Source of the DNA: Larkinella terrae
Lineage (GTDB): Bacteria; Bacteroidota; Bacteroidia; Cytophagales; Spirosomataceae
DNA: 64,000 bases
NCBI RefSeq assembly: GCF_009668025.1
Contig: NZ_WJXZ01000014.1
Span: 1,074,448 to 1,138,447, forward strand
Direction: 5' to 3'
Part shown: one piece after another, positions 51,546-59,697 of the stretch
How the letters are laid out: every line of letters begins with the position of its first letter
Numbering within the stretch: the first letter of the stretch is position 1
Translations under genes and position numbers: made by a program
The notes under the pieces: generated by a model
Databases searched by the model: none
The model's input: the letters and a program-made list of their open reading frames with translations, nothing else
Told to the model about the DNA's origin: nothing

Positions 51546-52340
51546 ATGACTCGAGTCGTCAAAACCGCTTTTTTTGCGCTTATTGTGGGTATCACGCTGG
51601 CTTTCCGGCAAGATGTGCCGCCCCGGCTCCACTTATTTTTGCTCATCGGTCAATCCAACATGGCGGGGCGCGGTGTTCCCGAAGCGGAGGATCAGCAGCC
51701 GAACCCGCACGTCTGGATGCTCACCAAGGAGCAAACCTGGGTTCCGGCCCGCGACCCGATGCACTTTGATAAACCGGCCGTCATCGGTGTGGGGCCGGGT
51801 TTGTCGTTCGCGAAAAAACTGGCTGCGGCTTACCCAAACCTCAACATTGGTCTGGTGCCCTGCGCCGTCGGCGGTTCTGGAATCGATGTCTGGAAACCGG
51901 GCGCATACTACGAACCGACGAAATCCTATCCCTACGACGATGCCTTGCGCCGGGCCCGCAAAGCCCTGGAAAACGGTCAGTTGGCCGGTTTTATCTGGCA
52001 CCAGGGTGAATCGGACTCGACGCCCGACAAGGCAAAAGTTTACGAAGACAAACTGGTGGACCTCGTGCAGCGGTTTCGGACGGAATTGAATGCACCCGAC
52101 GTGCCGTTTATGATGGGAACGCTGGGCGATTTTGTCGTCAGTCGCAATCTGGACGCCGGGACCATCAACCAAACCCTGCAGCGGGTCACCAGGCGCATTC
52201 CCAATTCGTATTGCGTGCTGGCCACCGGCCTGGTTCACAAGGGCGATTCCACCCATTTTGACACGCCATCGGCCCGAACGCTGGGGCAGCGATATGCCGA
52301 GGTATTTATCCAGAAGAAACTACTAAAAACCAGACCATAA
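51546..52340 (+). CDS. SGNH-fold sialate/xylan O-acetylesterase-like protein, exported
   Basis: A 264-residue secreted esterase homologue. The SASA/CE6-like motifs are LLIGQSNMAGRG with nucleophile Ser37, CAVGGSGIDVWKPG, IWHQGESDS and, near the end, DSTHFDTPSARTLGQRYAE with the catalytic Asp and His. Such enzymes remove acetyl groups from polysaccharides or sialic acid. The ATG at 51546 begins a normal signal peptide (MTRVVKTAFFALIVGITLAFRQ); a TTG at 51528 is less likely. It forms a likely pair with the esterase gene 23 bases downstream, suggesting plant polysaccharide deacylation. Confidence 0.92.
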   Translation: MTRVVKTAFFALIVGITLAFRQDVPPRLHLFLLIGQSNMAGRGVPEAEDQQPNPHVWMLTKEQTWVPARDPMHFDKPAVIGVGPGLSFAKKLAAAYPNLNIGLVPCAVGGSGIDVWKPGAYYEPTKSYPYDDALRRARKALENGQLAGFIWHQGESDSTPDKAKVYEDKLVDLVQRFRTELNAPDVPFMMGTLGDFVVSRNLDAGTINQTLQRVTRRIPNSYCVLATGLVHKGDSTHFDTPSARTLGQRYAEVFIQKKLLKTRP

Positions 52341-52363
52341 AAACCGGTCTGTTTCCCAGATTT

Positions 52364-53230
52364 ATGCAACGATTGTTCACCATTCTCTTCTTGGCGTTAT
52401 CGATCGGATCGGCTCAAGGCCAGCTCGTTAGCGATTCGCTGTTGATAGACGGTCATTACCGGACGTTTCATTTTCTGAAACCGGCGAAACCGATGGCTAC
52501 CCTGATTTTTGCCCTGCATGGGTCGGGCGGCAACGGGCAGGGCGTTCGGAATGGCGCAAAAAAACTGGAAGAAATTGCCCCCGCCGAGAACCTTCTGCTG
52601 GTTTATCCCGATGGTTACAAGCGGTATTGGAACGAGTGCCGGAAAACCGCTCAGTCGGCGGCCAACCTGGAGAATATCGACGAAAATGCCTTTTTTGGTC
52701 AAATGATCGACTATTTTTCCGAAAAATACAAAATCGATACCCGGCGGGTTTTTGCCGTTGGAACCTCCGGGGGCGGGCATATGGCGTATAAACTGGCGCT
52801 GACCATGCCCGAACGGTTCCGGGCTATCACCGCGCTCATTGCCAATTTGCCCGACACGAACAACTTCGACTGCGTGGAAAAAAGAATTGCGGTTCCTGTC
52901 ATGATAGTCAACGGAACGGCCGACCAAACGAACCCCTACGAGGGCGGGGAGGTCAAAACCAACGGGATTAGTCTGGGGTTGGTGCGGTCGACAGATCGAA
53001 CGTTTCAGTATTGGGCGGACCTGGCCGGTTACCGGCAAAAACCGCTGAAAGAACTGCTGCCCGATACCGATCCCAGCGACGGTAAAACCATCGAGCGGTA
53101 TACGTACAAGGAAAAAGGAAAACCGGAAGTGACGCTGCTGAAGGTGCTGAATGGCAAACACGATTACCCGAACGACATCAATGTGTATCTGGAAGCCCTG
53201 GCGTTTTTCAGGCGGCAGATGACGCTGTAA
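52364..53230 (+). CDS. CE1/PHB depolymerase-like esterase, exported
   Basis: The 288-residue product has a signal peptide (MQRLFTILFLALSIGSAQGQ) and an alpha/beta hydrolase domain of the feruloyl esterase/LpqC/PHB depolymerase group. LIFALHGSGGNGQG forms the oxyanion region. YPDGYKRYWNECR is a family landmark. The nucleophile is the Ser of VGTSGGGHMAYKLAL, an Asp lies in NGTADQTNPYEGG, and the His is in LNGKHDYP. It probably cleaves ester-linked side groups from polysaccharides, together with the acetylesterase upstream. The exact substrate is not determinable. Confidence 0.9.
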   Translation: MQRLFTILFLALSIGSAQGQLVSDSLLIDGHYRTFHFLKPAKPMATLIFALHGSGGNGQGVRNGAKKLEEIAPAENLLLVYPDGYKRYWNECRKTAQSAANLENIDENAFFGQMIDYFSEKYKIDTRRVFAVGTSGGGHMAYKLALTMPERFRAITALIANLPDTNNFDCVEKRIAVPVMIVNGTADQTNPYEGGEVKTNGISLGLVRSTDRTFQYWADLAGYRQKPLKELLPDTDPSDGKTIERYTYKEKGKPEVTLLKVLNGKHDYPNDINVYLEALAFFRRQMTL

Positions 53231-53239
53231 CATTGACTA

Positions 53240-53641
53240 TCAGGAAATTACTCGCAATCCTTCCGAACCATATTTCCTTACATTCTCATCATCGCTGATG
53301 AATATGTAGTTCGCTTTGATGGCTTGCCAGATCAATAGGCGGTCGAAAGGATCTTTGTGATAATCAGCAGTTAACTGATAATATGAACTGGTTTCCAAAT
53401 TGGTAAGTGGGATTATTTCAAAACCGGACTCAAGGCAGATTTTTGGCAAATCGTCAGGCCTAAGATCATCTAATCCAATTTTTCCCGAACGGATTTTGAT
53501 GGAAATTTCCCAAAAACTTACGGCGCTGACATACACTTGATTGTCTCTGCGATTAGTGACAATCGTACGCACCATACCGGATAATTTGCTTGGCTCAAAC
53601 AAGAGCCAGATCAAAATGTGCGTATCCAATAGATACTTCAT
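53240..53641 (-). CDS. PIN-domain toxin (VapC-type), type II TA
   Basis: A 133-residue PIN-domain ribonuclease homologue. It opens MKYLLDTHILIWLL with the first catalytic Asp6. Conserved acidic positions follow in SAVSFWEISIKIRSGK (Glu), KDPFDRLLIWQA (Asp) and FISDDENVRKYG. All expected acidic residues are visible, so it should be active. Its ATG overlaps the antitoxin stop codon by four bases (ATGA), the usual coupling in such modules. Targets of VapC enzymes are tRNA or rRNA; the target here is unknown. Confidence 0.92.
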   Translation of the reverse strand: MKYLLDTHILIWLLFEPSKLSGMVRTIVTNRRDNQVYVSAVSFWEISIKIRSGKIGLDDLRPDDLPKICLESGFEIIPLTNLETSSYYQLTADYHKDPFDRLLIWQAIKANYIFISDDENVRKYGSEGLRVIS

Positions 53642-53868
53642 ATATCAAACTCTTCACTTGATGTTACCCCAAAATCATCTCTCAGAAAGTATTTTTTTCC
53701 TTGCAGCAAACCTAATTTTCGGGGTTTGATTTCTTCTTCTTTAGGAATAAGAAATGCTTTTACTACTTTCCTCTTACCAAAGGTGATGGCTATTTTTTCT
53801 CCCGCTTCAACTTCTTTCAAAACTTCAGAAAAATGGGTTTTGAGTTCACCCACGCTCATGGTTTTCAT
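53638..53868 (-). CDS. Phd/YefM-type antitoxin for the adjacent PIN toxin
   Basis: A 76-residue antitoxin. The N-terminus MKTMSVGELKTHFSEVLKEVEAGEKIAITFGKRKVVKAFLIP is the Phd/YefM DNA-binding fold. The C-terminal tail (KKYFLRDDFGVTSSEEFDI) would wrap the toxin. The frame is open to 53892, but the ATG at 53868 directly precedes the conserved fold. The stop codon overlaps the toxin start codon. Such antitoxins repress their own promoter, which should lie between 53869 and the divergent symporter gene. Confidence 0.9.
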   Translation of the reverse strand: MKTMSVGELKTHFSEVLKEVEAGEKIAITFGKRKVVKAFLIPKEEEIKPRKLGLLQGKKYFLRDDFGVTSSEEFDI

Positions 53869-54021
53869 AATTCGACAATTAAATTTCTTCACTAAAATAA
53901 ATTTTTCTGGTCAACTTGACAAGAAAAAGTATTTCTATAGCGGCCAAACCAACTAAAATCAATATTTTTCGACTCCCAAACGGATGATTGCGCAAGGCGG
54001 TATCCCAATCGATTTTAGTTC

Positions 54022-55041
54022 GTGAAAAGCCAACCAACCTCCTCGACGTTTACGTTTGCTTCGCTTCGCCAGTTGGCGGGCCGGGCCGGATTGGACTGGT
54101 TTCTGCTGGCGCTGCTGAGCATGATCGGGCTGGCGTATCTCTGGCCGACGCCCGGTATTCAGGAAGGGCCGTTCTCGCTGTCGAGTCTGGCCAATTACGG
54201 CGTATCGGTTATTTTCTTTTTCTACGGACTGAAGCTGAACTTCGAGAAACTGAAGGCCGGTTTGAGCAACTGGAAGCTGCACGCGGTGGTTCATTTGTTC
54301 ACCTTCGTGGTTTTTCCGCTCCTCATTCTCAGCACGAAAGGATTGTTTCAAACCGACGAAGCCGCCCTGTTGTGGCTCGGTACGTTTTACGTGGCCGCGC
54401 TCCCGTCGACGGTTTCGTCGTCCGTTGTGATGGTTTCGATTGCGGGCGGCAACATGCCCGCGGCTATTTTCAACGCCAGCATTTCCAGCCTGATCGGGGT
54501 GTTTATCACACCGGTCTGGATGGGCTTCGTCTTAACCACCGAATCGGGCCAGTATGATCTGGCTGGCGTGATCGGAAAGCTGGCTTTACAGGTCATTGCG
54601 CCCGTGGTGCTGGGCTTGCTGTTGAACCGGCGATTGAGCGATTTTGCCAAATGGACGCAAAAATACCTCAGCCATTTCGACCGGATCGTGATTCTGATGA
54701 TCGTTTACTGTTCGTTCTGCGAGTCCTTTGAGCGCCGGATGTTTCAGAGCCTGACCGGGCCGGATTTGCTGGTGCTGGGTGGTTTGATGCTGGGGCTGTT
54801 TTTTCTGGTCTACGGCCTGATCAGTGTCGTTTGCCGCCTGCTCGGTTTCAGTCGTGAAGACCGGATTACGGCCTTATTTTGCGGTTCCAAAAAATCACTC
54901 GTTCAGGGCAGTGTCATGGCCAACGTGCTGTTCCCGGCCAATGTCGTCGGCATTGTTCTGCTCCCGATCATGATGTACCACGCGCTCCAGCTGATTGCCG
55001 CCAGTGTGCTGGCGCAGGCCATTGCCCGGCGGAATGGATAG
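54022..55041 (+). CDS. Bile acid:sodium symporter (SBF-like) family transporter
   Basis: A 339-residue membrane protein with about ten helices, of the SBF-like branch of the BASS family. Landmarks are the second helix SLANYGVSVIFFFYGLKLNFEKLKAGL, the TFYVAALPSTVSSSVVMVSIAGGNMPAAIFNASISSLIGVFITPVWMG region with the crossover motif, and GSKKSLVQGSVMANVLFP near the end. It probably moves an organic anion with sodium; the substrate is unknown. Translation starts at a GTG (54022); the N-terminus then reads KSQPTSSTFTF before helix one. The gene sits between two toxin-antitoxin loci. Confidence 0.9.
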   Translation: MKSQPTSSTFTFASLRQLAGRAGLDWFLLALLSMIGLAYLWPTPGIQEGPFSLSSLANYGVSVIFFFYGLKLNFEKLKAGLSNWKLHAVVHLFTFVVFPLLILSTKGLFQTDEAALLWLGTFYVAALPSTVSSSVVMVSIAGGNMPAAIFNASISSLIGVFITPVWMGFVLTTESGQYDLAGVIGKLALQVIAPVVLGLLLNRRLSDFAKWTQKYLSHFDRIVILMIVYCSFCESFERRMFQSLTGPDLLVLGGLMLGLFFLVYGLISVVCRLLGFSREDRITALFCGSKKSLVQGSVMANVLFPANVVGIVLLPIMMYHALQLIAASVLAQAIARRNG

Positions 55042-55084
55042 TATTTTCGTATGCAGTTCGTGCGGAAAAATCGTATATTTGAAT

Positions 55085-55318
55085 ATGGAACTAAAAGTAC
55101 AGATACCGTTTCAGCAGTTGGTCAGGATTGTGAAACAACTATCTCCGGCGCAGAAGGCCAAGCTACAAAAAGAACTGATGGCTTCGGAAGCAAAACCGGT
55201 ATCTAAAAATTCTTCTTTGACCGAACTCCTGCTCAATGGTCCGGTTTTTACTGACGATCAGATTGAAACTATTCAGGAAAACCGCAAAGCGATCAACCAA
55301 TGGCGGACCGAGTCTTGA
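55085..55318 (+). CDS. Small antitoxin-like protein of the second PIN-toxin locus
   Basis: A 77-residue protein (MELKVQIPFQQLVRIVKQLSPAQKAKLQKELM, then a linker, then LTELLLNGPVFTDDQIETIQENRKAINQW). This two-helix-plus-tail layout is the common Bacteroidota antitoxin partner of PIN-domain toxins. It starts 43 bases after the symporter gene and ends across the expected start codon of the toxin. It appears intact. Confidence 0.75.
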   Translation: MELKVQIPFQQLVRIVKQLSPAQKAKLQKELMASEAKPVSKNSSLTELLLNGPVFTDDQIETIQENRKAINQWRTES

Positions 55319-55694
55319 TACCTCGATATTAATTGATTATTTCCGCAAAACCGATAAATCGAAAACCCGGCTGGTCCGACTCTCACAACGATTCGAGCAA
55401 CTGTGTATTTCCAGTGTAACCGAATTTGAAATATACAGTGGAGCGAACCCGCAGCAACTCGGCTTCTGGAATCAATTACTGGATAATTCCAGCGTTTATC
55501 CGTTTGACAGTCAGGCATCAAAGGTGGCTGTTGATATTCAGCAGGATTTGAAACGTCTGCGAAAAACGATCGACAAGGCCGACTTGTTTATAGCTGCAAC
55601 CGCTGTCGCAAACAACCTGATTCTGGATACGCTAAACCGTAAACATTTTGACCAGATTGCGAAACTAACGTTGCTTGATAGCCGAATCGAGTAG
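55300..55694 (+). CDS. PIN-domain toxin (VapC-like), apparently frameshifted near its start
   Basis: The PIN body is clear from LDTSILIDYFRK (first Asp) through CISSVTEFEIYSG (Glu) and IDKADLFIAATAVANNLILDTLNRKHF (Asp residues), to the stop at 55692-55694. No start codon is in frame near it. The natural start is the ATG at 55300, overlapping the antitoxin end, which reads ATG GCG GAC CGA GTC TTG (MADRVL) and then hits stop at TAA in that frame. Adding one base after TTG would join MADRVL to DTSILIDYF, the normal opening of a PIN toxin. The only in-frame ATG is 64 bases earlier inside the antitoxin (55236). The toxin is therefore probably inactivated or uses frameshifting. Confidence 0.7.
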
Positions 55695-55732
55695 AATGCC
55701 TTAACGTTTACCATTTCGCCCTAAATCTTCGA

Positions 55733-57430
55733 ATGAAAAAGAAACGTTTCCTCACTGTTCTGCTGAGCATTTTCTTACCCGTAACTACGGTTTTCCTGTT
55801 AGCGTTTAGCAATCTTATCTCCAAAAAACCGCTTAATCACCCGGTCTCAAGTCAACATTGGCCCGCGCCGAAAGCCGCCAAACGGCCCAATATCGTGCTG
55901 ATCATGGCCGACGACATGGGCTACTCGGACTTGGGTTGCTACGGTTCCGAGATTCCAACCCCGAATCTCGATCAACTGGCGAGTCAGGGTGTCCGGTTTA
56001 CGCAGTTTTACAACACGGCCCGGTGCTGCCCCACCCGCGCATCGCTGATGACGGGTTTGTTTCAGCACCAGGCGGGCATCGGCCACATGACCAAAGAACC
56101 CAACAACGCCATTAATTACGATTACGGGGTTTATGGTTACCGGGGCGAAATAAACCGCAACTGCGTCACACTGGCGGAGGTGCTCAAATCGGCAGGTTAT
56201 CATACGTACATGGCCGGGAAATGGCATCTGGGATCCGCTACGGCGGATTTGCGCCCCCGGCAGCGGGGTTTCGACCGGTTTTACGGTTTGCTTTCGGGAG
56301 CAAGCAGTTACCTCGATCCGGTTCATCCGCGCGGCATCTGGAGCGACAACGAGCCGGTTGAAAAAGTGAGCCAGCCGTTTTACACCACCGACGCCTTCAC
56401 CGATCACGCCATTTCGTTTCTGCAGGAGCAGCAAGACCCGCAACCCTTCTTTTTGTACCTGGCCTTCACCTCGCCCCACTGGCCACTGCACGCCCTTTCA
56501 GCGGACATTGAGCGGTTTCGGGGAAAATACCGGCAAGGCTGGGATGCGCTTCGGGAACAGCGGTTGCAGAAACAGATCAAAACCGGTATCGTTCCGAAAC
56601 AGTGGGGCCTTTCGGCGCGCCCGGACATTTACCCGGCCTGGGCTGAGCAGGATACCACTAAACAGCGGGAAATGGATTACCGCATGGCGGTGTATGCCGC
56701 CCAGATCTCCCGCATGGACCAGAACATCGGCAAGCTGGTCGATCAGTTGAAGAAAAGCGGGCAGCTCGACAATACGCTGCTGGTTTTTCTGTCCGACAAC
56801 GGCGCCTGTCAGGAAGGGGGCGTTTTGGGCGGAGGTCAGATTGCCGACATTAACGTGCCCGCCAAATCGGGCGCCATTTCGTACGGGGCGGTTTGGGCCA
56901 ATGCATCCAACACTCCCTTCAAAGGGTTCAAACACGTTTCGTACGAAGGCGGTATTTCCACTCCGCTCATCGTGCATTATCCGGCCGGAATCAGCCAGAA
57001 AGGGAAAATTACGGCAACACCCGGCTACCTGATTGACATCATGCCGACGTTTCTGGAGGTCAGTGGTGCGACTTATCCGACGCAGGGCAATGGCCAGACG
57101 ATCCAGCCCATTGAGGGAAAAAGTCTCATGCCGGTGCTGACGAAGGGCGCGAAGCAGTTGCACGACTTTATGTTCTGGGAGCACGAAAACCACCGCGCCA
57201 TCCGGTTTGGCAAGTGGAAAGCCGTGGGCATGATCGGTCAGCCGTGGGAATTGTATGACCTGGAAACCGACCGGACGGAGCGGCAAAACCGGGCGTCCGA
57301 AAAGCCGGATCTGGTGGCCAAACTCGATGCAAAATGGAACGAATGGGCGAACACGCACCACGTTTTCCCGAAAGGCACTATGAAAGCCGACTTCCGGAAA
57401 GAATGGAATTTCTTTAAAGTGGCTAACTAG
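55733..57430 (+). CDS. Arylsulfatase (formylglycine sulfatase), exported
   Basis: A 565-residue sulfatase. The N-terminal hydrophobic stretch (LTVLLSIFLPVTTVFLLAFSNLI) exports it. Metal-binding residues are in IVLIMADDMGYSDLGCYG. The maturation motif is C98-C-P-T-R102 (CCPTRASLMTG), with Cys98 the residue converted to formylglycine. Further family features are MAGKWHLG, FTSPHWPLHA and VFLSDNGACQEGG. It should remove sulfate esters from an unknown substrate in the periplasm or outside. A maturase is needed and is not in this window. It stands alone, without a polysaccharide utilisation cluster around it. Confidence 0.94.
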   Translation: MKKKRFLTVLLSIFLPVTTVFLLAFSNLISKKPLNHPVSSQHWPAPKAAKRPNIVLIMADDMGYSDLGCYGSEIPTPNLDQLASQGVRFTQFYNTARCCPTRASLMTGLFQHQAGIGHMTKEPNNAINYDYGVYGYRGEINRNCVTLAEVLKSAGYHTYMAGKWHLGSATADLRPRQRGFDRFYGLLSGASSYLDPVHPRGIWSDNEPVEKVSQPFYTTDAFTDHAISFLQEQQDPQPFFLYLAFTSPHWPLHALSADIERFRGKYRQGWDALREQRLQKQIKTGIVPKQWGLSARPDIYPAWAEQDTTKQREMDYRMAVYAAQISRMDQNIGKLVDQLKKSGQLDNTLLVFLSDNGACQEGGVLGGGQIADINVPAKSGAISYGAVWANASNTPFKGFKHVSYEGGISTPLIVHYPAGISQKGKITATPGYLIDIMPTFLEVSGATYPTQGNGQTIQPIEGKSLMPVLTKGAKQLHDFMFWEHENHRAIRFGKWKAVGMIGQPWELYDLETDRTERQNRASEKPDLVAKLDAKWNEWANTHHVFPKGTMKADFRKEWNFFKVAN

Positions 57431-57541
57431 TTTCCGGTTTTCGGGTCCTCAGGACAGCCTTTGGATGAAAATAGTGGCTGATAAAACCTCAAAACTGTTC
57501 ATCCCTCATGAAGAAGCGGAGGCAAATGACTTTTTCCCCGG

Positions 57542-57979
57542 TCAAGCCGGTGACATCAGCGTACAGACCCCGATGCGGTTCCAGGAATTGATAACGCTGA
57601 TTGCCAGGATAAGATCCGCAATCTGACTGTCGCCGAAATGAAGCGCCACTTCATTATAAACTTCGTCCGGAACGGTTTGACTGGCAATCCGGGTAACGGC
57701 TTCCGTAAGCGCTAAAACCGCCCGTTCGGCATCCGTAAAAAAGGGCGTATCCCGCCAGGCAGTAAGCGCATAAATCCGTTGTTCGGTTTCGCCGTGCTGG
57801 CGGGCTTCTCTGGTGTGCAGATCGATGCAGTACGCACAGCGGTTAATCTGAGAACTCCGAATTTTGATCAGATCTTTTACTGTCTGACTCAGATCGGTTT
57901 GTTGGACGTATTGATCAATCGCCAGCATGGCCCGATAAGCCGCCGGATTTACTTCTTTGACACGAATTCGCTTTTGCAT
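57542..57979 (-). CDS. Carboxymuconolactone decarboxylase/AhpD-like protein
   Basis: A 145-residue AhpD-fold protein. The redox signature is in SSQINRCAYCIDLHTREARQHGE, a CxxC followed by His, as in alkylhydroperoxidase AhpD. The following helices (RIYALTAWRDTPFFTDAERAVLALTEAVT) are standard for the family. It probably reduces peroxide or acts as a thiol antioxidant. The ATG at 57979 is chosen because the preceding in-frame residues (from 58012) overlap the promoter region. It is divergent from a MocR-type regulator, with putative operators in between, so that regulator likely controls it. Confidence 0.9.
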   Translation of the reverse strand: MQKRIRVKEVNPAAYRAMLAIDQYVQQTDLSQTVKDLIKIRSSQINRCAYCIDLHTREARQHGETEQRIYALTAWRDTPFFTDAERAVLALTEAVTRIASQTVPDEVYNEVALHFGDSQIADLILAISVINSWNRIGVCTLMSPA

Positions 57980-58026
57980 TTTCAAATCGATTACGCAGTA
58001 GTGAGGTAGCAAAAATACCGCTTCAA

Positions 58027-58069
58027 TGGGCTATGTTTGTAGCCCAGAAATGTTAATTCAGGTAGCCCA
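58027..58069. promoter_or_regulatory. Operator cluster and -7 element between the AhpD-like and MocR genes
   Basis: TGGGCTA (58027-58033) and TAGCCCA (58040-58046) form a perfect dyad with a six-base centre. A third TAGCCCA lies at 58063-58069, 23 bases downstream of the second in direct orientation. Inside the dyad, TATGTTTG (58032-58039) fits the Bacteroidota -7 consensus TAnnTTTG, directed toward the MocR gene. Binding by MocR would block its own promoter and could act on the divergent gene. Confidence 0.65.
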
Positions 58070-58074
58070 ACAAA

Positions 58075-59556
58075 ATGCTTACACCGCCGTTTTCGATGGC
58101 AATTGACCGGAACCTGAATGTGCCGGTTTATTTACAGATTGCCAATGCGATGATCTTCCAGATTCAGCAGGGCAACATCCGGCCCGGCGCGCGGTTGCCC
58201 GGAAGCCGGGAACTGGCGGAACAGCTTCAGATTCAGCGGAAAACGGTACGGGCTGCCTACGATGAACTGGTCGCTCAAAGCTGGGTCGAGACCCGGCCCC
58301 GCAAAGGCATGTTTGTGGTGTCGAACCTGCCGGACATAAAGTCCCACCCGATCCTGGTCAACCAGCCTGCGGGTTCGTATCCGAAACAGACCTTCTTCCA
58401 CGTTCCCAAAAAACAAGCAACTCCCGCGCGCTTCGCCACCTCAACCAAACCGGCGGTTCGGGTTTTTAATGACGGTTTTCCGGATACGCGACTGGCACCC
58501 ACGGATTTACTCATTCGCGAATACCGCCGGTTTGCCAATTTTCAGTTCACCCAGAAATTCCTGAGCTACGGTCCCGCGCAGGGTTCCGAAAACCTCCGCA
58601 TCGAGCTGGCCCGTTTTCTGAACGAAACCCGCGGGTTGCAGGTAACAGCCAGTAATGTTCTGATTACCAAAGGTTCGCAAATGGCGATGTACCTGATTGC
58701 CCAACTGTTGATTTCACCGGGCGATGCCGTTGTGGTGGGCGACCCCGGTTTTTTTGGTGCCAACGACGTTTTTGAACAAGCCGGTGCTCGTCTTCATTGT
58801 GTGCTGGTCGATGCGCGCGGGCTGGATCTGGATGCGGTCGAAGCGGTTTGTCGGCGGAAAAAAGTTCGGCTGGTGTACGTCGTGCCGCATCATCACCATC
58901 CCACCACGGTGACGCTGAGTCCGGAGCGCCGGATGCAATTGCTCGCGCTTTCGGAGCAGTACGGTTTTGCGATTCTGGAAGATGATTATGACTACGATTT
59001 TCATTATGCCTCCAGCCCGGTTTTGCCGCTGGCCAGTGCCGACCGGTCGGGGACGGTGATTTACGTCGGGTCGTTTTGCAAAACCATTGCCCCCGCCATT
59101 CGGATCGGTTTTATGGTGGCTCCCGAAAACCTGATCGATCAGGCTACCCAGTTACGTCGGCTGATCGATCGGCAGGGCGAAAGTCTGCTGGAAGAAGCGA
59201 TGGCTAATTTGCTCAAAAATGGCGACATCAACCGGCACCTGCGGAAAGCGAACAAGATTTACCACGAGCGAAGGGACGTATTTTGTCAGTTGCTGCACGG
59301 GCAGTTGCCGAACGAAATCCAATTTGAAGTTCCCGATGGCGGAATGAGCGTCTGGGCGACCTACACGGGCGGGGTGACAAGCAAGGCCGTTGCGGAGCGG
59401 GCCGAAGGATTCGGGTTGCGCGTGGACAGCGGAGAGAATTATTCCCATCAGAAAGTCAGCAGCCCGCACGTTCGGCTGGGCTTTGCCTCCATGAACGCCG
59501 AAGAACTCGAACAGGCGGTTTTTCTGTTGGCAAAAGCTGTCAGGAGCGTGCGGTGA
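58075..59556 (+). CDS. MocR/PdxR-type transcriptional regulator (GntR-aminotransferase fusion)
   Basis: A 493-residue protein. Residues about 1-80 are a GntR winged helix (LNVPVYLQIANAMIFQIQQGNIRPGARLPGSRELAEQLQIQRKTVRAAYDELVAQSWVETRPRKGMFV). The rest is a fold-type I aminotransferase domain with the PLP Lys in VIYVGSFCKTIAPAIRIGFM and LEDDYDYDFHY. MocR proteins use PLP or an aldimine as effector, often controlling vitamin B6, taurine or GABA genes. Here it faces an AhpD-like gene, whose relation to PLP is unknown. ATGs at 58075 and 58096 are both possible. Confidence 0.93.
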   Translation: MLTPPFSMAIDRNLNVPVYLQIANAMIFQIQQGNIRPGARLPGSRELAEQLQIQRKTVRAAYDELVAQSWVETRPRKGMFVVSNLPDIKSHPILVNQPAGSYPKQTFFHVPKKQATPARFATSTKPAVRVFNDGFPDTRLAPTDLLIREYRRFANFQFTQKFLSYGPAQGSENLRIELARFLNETRGLQVTASNVLITKGSQMAMYLIAQLLISPGDAVVVGDPGFFGANDVFEQAGARLHCVLVDARGLDLDAVEAVCRRKKVRLVYVVPHHHHPTTVTLSPERRMQLLALSEQYGFAILEDDYDYDFHYASSPVLPLASADRSGTVIYVGSFCKTIAPAIRIGFMVAPENLIDQATQLRRLIDRQGESLLEEAMANLLKNGDINRHLRKANKIYHERRDVFCQLLHGQLPNEIQFEVPDGGMSVWATYTGGVTSKAVAERAEGFGLRVDSGENYSHQKVSSPHVRLGFASMNAEELEQAVFLLAKAVRSVR

Positions 59557-59697
59557 AGGGTTGGATTGCACGGAAATAAACCCGCAAACGCGGTAAAGTT
59601 GGGACTAAATTTAAAATGGGTGTCCAGCAAGCTAAGCGTAACCTTTCCCTAAAAAACACGTCTAAAGTGAACACAAAACCGCCGATGAGCGTTTTTT

